In this document: one piece after another, positions 5,402-6,771 of the stretch
Layout: the number at the start of each line of letters is the position of its first letter
Numbering within the stretch: position 1 is the stretch's first letter
Source of the DNA: Planctomycetaceae bacterium
GTDB taxonomy: Bacteria; Planctomycetota; Planctomycetia; Pirellulales; Thermoguttaceae
Direction of reading: 5' to 3'
DNA length: 6,771 nucleotides
NCBI GenBank assembly: GCA_031266315.1
Contig: JAISBG010000769.1
Location: 1 to 6,771, forward strand
Notes under the pieces: model-generated
What the model was told of the DNA's origin: nothing
Databases searched by the model: none
The model's input: the letters and a program-made list of their open reading frames with translations, nothing else
Position numbers and translations under genes: made by a program

Positions 5402-5411
5402 TCAAAATATT

Positions 5412-6488
5412 ATGAAAACAACACGACGTGATTTTTTACGTGCAACATCATTAGGTTTGGCGTTACCATTTATTCCGGCTATTCCGGCAATCTATGCGGA
5501 GGAATCAAGTTTGGAATGGTGTTTTGGAGTGATTCCCGACACGCAGTGGAAAACCAATATGGACGCTCCGTTTTACGGAACCGCCATTCATATTATTGAT
5601 GCGATTAACGCCGAAATGATTCGACAGAAAGTTGATTTTGTTCTCGAAGTCGGCGATTTGGTTGAGGAAGCGTTTACGGAAGCCTTTCAAACTCGAGCGC
5701 AACATAATCAAGTCCTTCACGAAACGGGAATTAAATTCTATCCTCTTCGCGGCAATCACGACAGTCGTAATCGTATCACTCCTGTTCGTTGCGATATTGC
5801 GGCGGCACAATATCGTGCGGCATTTCCAAACTTGCCGGGAACTCGCGGTAACGGCGGAAGCAGTCCTGATTTACCAAACGCGGACGGAATGACGTATTCA
5901 TTTACGCACAAAAACGGAAAATTTCTGTTACTGGATACGTTTTCGCTTGTCGATGACGGTTCCGAAAACGGTAAAAGTTACAAAATCAGCGATTATCAAT
6001 CATGGATTGATACGGAATTGTCCAAAAATGATCATCAATTCGCTCTTGTTTTTGCCCACAAAGACCTTTTGGGACAAAATCACAAAGATAATGTCTTCAG
6101 TGATGATAAAACCAATCAAAATTCATTTCCTGAAACGCAAAATACTTTTATCGCAAGTTTGCAAAAACATGGTGTGAGAAATTTCATTTGCGGGCATGAT
6201 CACATGTATCATCGTTCGCGGATTAAGAGTCCGGACGGCAAGTCCGAAGTTCAACAGATTATTTGCGGCAGTGCAGCCCATAAATTTTATTTGCCGGAAC
6301 CGCCGTTTCTTGCACGAGAAACATCGTTGGTTAAGGAGTTGAACCGTATCGGTTTTTTAATCGTTCACGTCAACAGCAAAGAGTTACGAATTGATTACCA
6401 TTCGACGGAACCATTCGGACAGGAAAAATTGTTGCCAAAATGGAAAATCCGCGATTCATTCCATGATTCGTTCAACCATGCAGATTGA
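5412..6488 (+). CDS. Tat-exported calcineurin-like metallophosphoesterase
   Basis: A probable periplasmic or secreted metal-dependent phosphatase or phosphodiesterase. Residues 1-30 form a twin-arginine signal: R5-R6-D-F-L-R, a hydrophobic stretch (SLGLALPFIPAIPAIYA) and likely cleavage after A29. The catalytic domain shows the dimetal motifs D43-T-Q45, G-D82-L-V-E, G-N114-H115-D116, A-H216-K-D and G-H262-D-H264. Gln replaces the usual His in the first motif (DxH), a substitution also familiar from other exported members (PDTQ type). Length is 358 aa and there is no extra C-terminal domain or anchor. Tat export suggests folding with metal in the cytoplasm first. The start is fixed by the Tat leader; no Shine-Dalgarno precedes it. 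The upstream Pho box-like array suggests a role in releasing phosphate during starvation. Whether it acts on monoesters, diesters or phospholipids cannot be told. Confidence 0.93.
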   Translation: MKTTRRDFLRATSLGLALPFIPAIPAIYAEESSLEWCFGVIPDTQWKTNMDAPFYGTAIHIIDAINAEMIRQKVDFVLEVGDLVEEAFTEAFQTRAQHNQVLHETGIKFYPLRGNHDSRNRITPVRCDIAAAQYRAAFPNLPGTRGNGGSSPDLPNADGMTYSFTHKNGKFLLLDTFSLVDDGSENGKSYKISDYQSWIDTELSKNDHQFALVFAHKDLLGQNHKDNVFSDDKTNQNSFPETQNTFIASLQKHGVRNFICGHDHMYHRSRIKSPDGKSEVQQIICGSAAHKFYLPEPPFLARETSLVKELNRIGFLIVHVNSKELRIDYHSTEPFGQEKLLPKWKIRDSFHDSFNHAD

Positions 6489-6527
6489 TCATAACGACGT
6501 TACGGAAACTAGCCGGATTGCGAACAC

Positions 6528-6550
6528 CGGAAAAATTTTGCCGATTTTTT
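6528..6550 (+). terminator. Weak candidate terminator after the exported phosphoesterase
   Basis: About 40 nt after the stop, CGG-AAAAATTTTG-CCG followed by ATTTTTT could form a short stem (3 GC pairs, a mismatch, then A-T pairs) with a T-tract. A second CCGG pair (6513 and 6527) could compete. The stem is too weak for a confident call, but it sits in the expected place before a new promoter. Confidence 0.3.
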
Positions 6551-6561
6551 ACCGAAAATCC

Positions 6562-6590
6562 TTGTAAATGCCGATACTTCTGGTTATGAT
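6562..6590 (+). promoter_or_regulatory. Promoter of the partial gene at the window end
   Basis: TTGTAA (6562-6567), a 17-bp spacer and TATGAT (6585-6590) make a good sigma-70-like promoter. Transcription would start near 6597, giving a leader of about 47 nt that ends in a strong ribosome binding site. It implies that the last gene is transcribed separately from the phosphoesterase. Confidence 0.55.
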
Positions 6591-6629
6591 GAGTCTTTCC
6601 CATTTGGCTACAGAAGGTTAACGACATTT

Positions 6630-6635
6630 GAGGTG
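6630..6635 (+). promoter_or_regulatory. Strong Shine-Dalgarno (GAGGTG) of the partial gene
   Basis: GAGGTG ends 8 nt before the ATG at 6644, an ideal spacing. It is the best ribosome binding site in the window and it decides the start of the unrecognised partial gene. The other starts here lack such a site or have a weaker one. Confidence 0.7.
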
Positions 6636-6643
6636 AAAAATTT

Positions 6644-6771
6644 ATGGCTAAAAAACAATCAAAGCGGCAACAGTTACCCGAACAACTGATTGATAGTGAT
6701 GTTTTTGATGAATTTAGGAAAAAGTATCAACATGACGAGTTTTGCAAAGGTAAACTGAAAAAAGTGAATAC
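6644..6771 (+). CDS. Partial CDS, N-terminus of an unrecognised protein
   Basis: An open frame of 42 codons runs off the window end. It starts with MAKKQSKRQQLP and continues with a strongly charged stretch rich in Lys, Gln, Asp and Glu (for example DEFRKKYQHDEF), then CKGKLKKVN. No signal peptide or membrane segment is present in the visible part, so a cytoplasmic and perhaps nucleic-acid-binding protein is plausible, but this is only composition. Reality as a gene is supported by the promoter at 6562-6590 and the GAGGTG ribosome binding site at 8 nt. A basic N-terminus would also suit a transposase or a ribosome-associated protein; neither can be claimed. Confidence 0.65.
   Translation, partial: MAKKQSKRQQLPEQLIDSDVFDEFRKKYQHDEFCKGKLKKVN

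Overview
The window looks like a chromosomal piece of a moderately AT-rich bacterium. Three clues suggest an anaerobic member of the Planctomycetota or a related PVC lineage: a corrinoid-activation type ferredoxin/ASKHA protein, a Tat-exported phosphoesterase with an RRDFLR leader, and weak use of Shine-Dalgarno sequences. No rRNA or other marker gene is present, so this placement is an inference of low to moderate confidence.

Layout. Four complete genes lie on the minus strand. In their direction of transcription they are a Gfo/Idh/MocA oxidoreductase (4925-3789), a RACo-like [2Fe-2S]/ASKHA protein (3399-1747), a HAD phosphatase (1695-880) and a YfcE-type phosphodiesterase (521-24). On the plus strand, divergent from the oxidoreductase, are a Tat-exported calcineurin-like phosphoesterase (5412-6488) and the first 42 codons of an unrecognised gene (6644 to the window end). 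Only the RACo-like and HAD genes are close enough (51 bp) to look like a classical operon pair.

Intergenic DNA. The three large gaps (525-879, 3400-3788, 4926-5411) are mostly filled by related palindromic elements. All three share an end sequence around CAGTGGAATTTTCGTTAAA. Elements 1 and 3 have it at both ends in inverted orientation, and element 2 keeps only the left copy. Inside are small hairpins with the same GCT (or AGC) apex but different, still complementary, stems. That pattern suggests the fold, not the sequence, is being kept. Element 1 also carries a second palindrome, apparently nested, with six hairpins in mirror order. No transposase is encoded here, so these are best described as non-autonomous MITE/REPIN-like elements.

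Regulation. The clearest regulatory signal lies upstream of the exported phosphoesterase: four tandem 11-bp units beginning CTTA (5244-5287), followed 4 bp later by an exact TATAAT. Period, sequence and position fit a PhoB/PhoP-type Pho box, so the enzyme is probably induced by phosphate starvation. A 5'-UTR hairpin and an SD-less, AT-rich start follow. The RACo-like gene has an exact TTGACA -35 box placed so that its transcript could be almost leaderless. The last, partial gene has a good promoter (TTGTAA-17-TATGAT) and a strong GAGGTG ribosome binding site.
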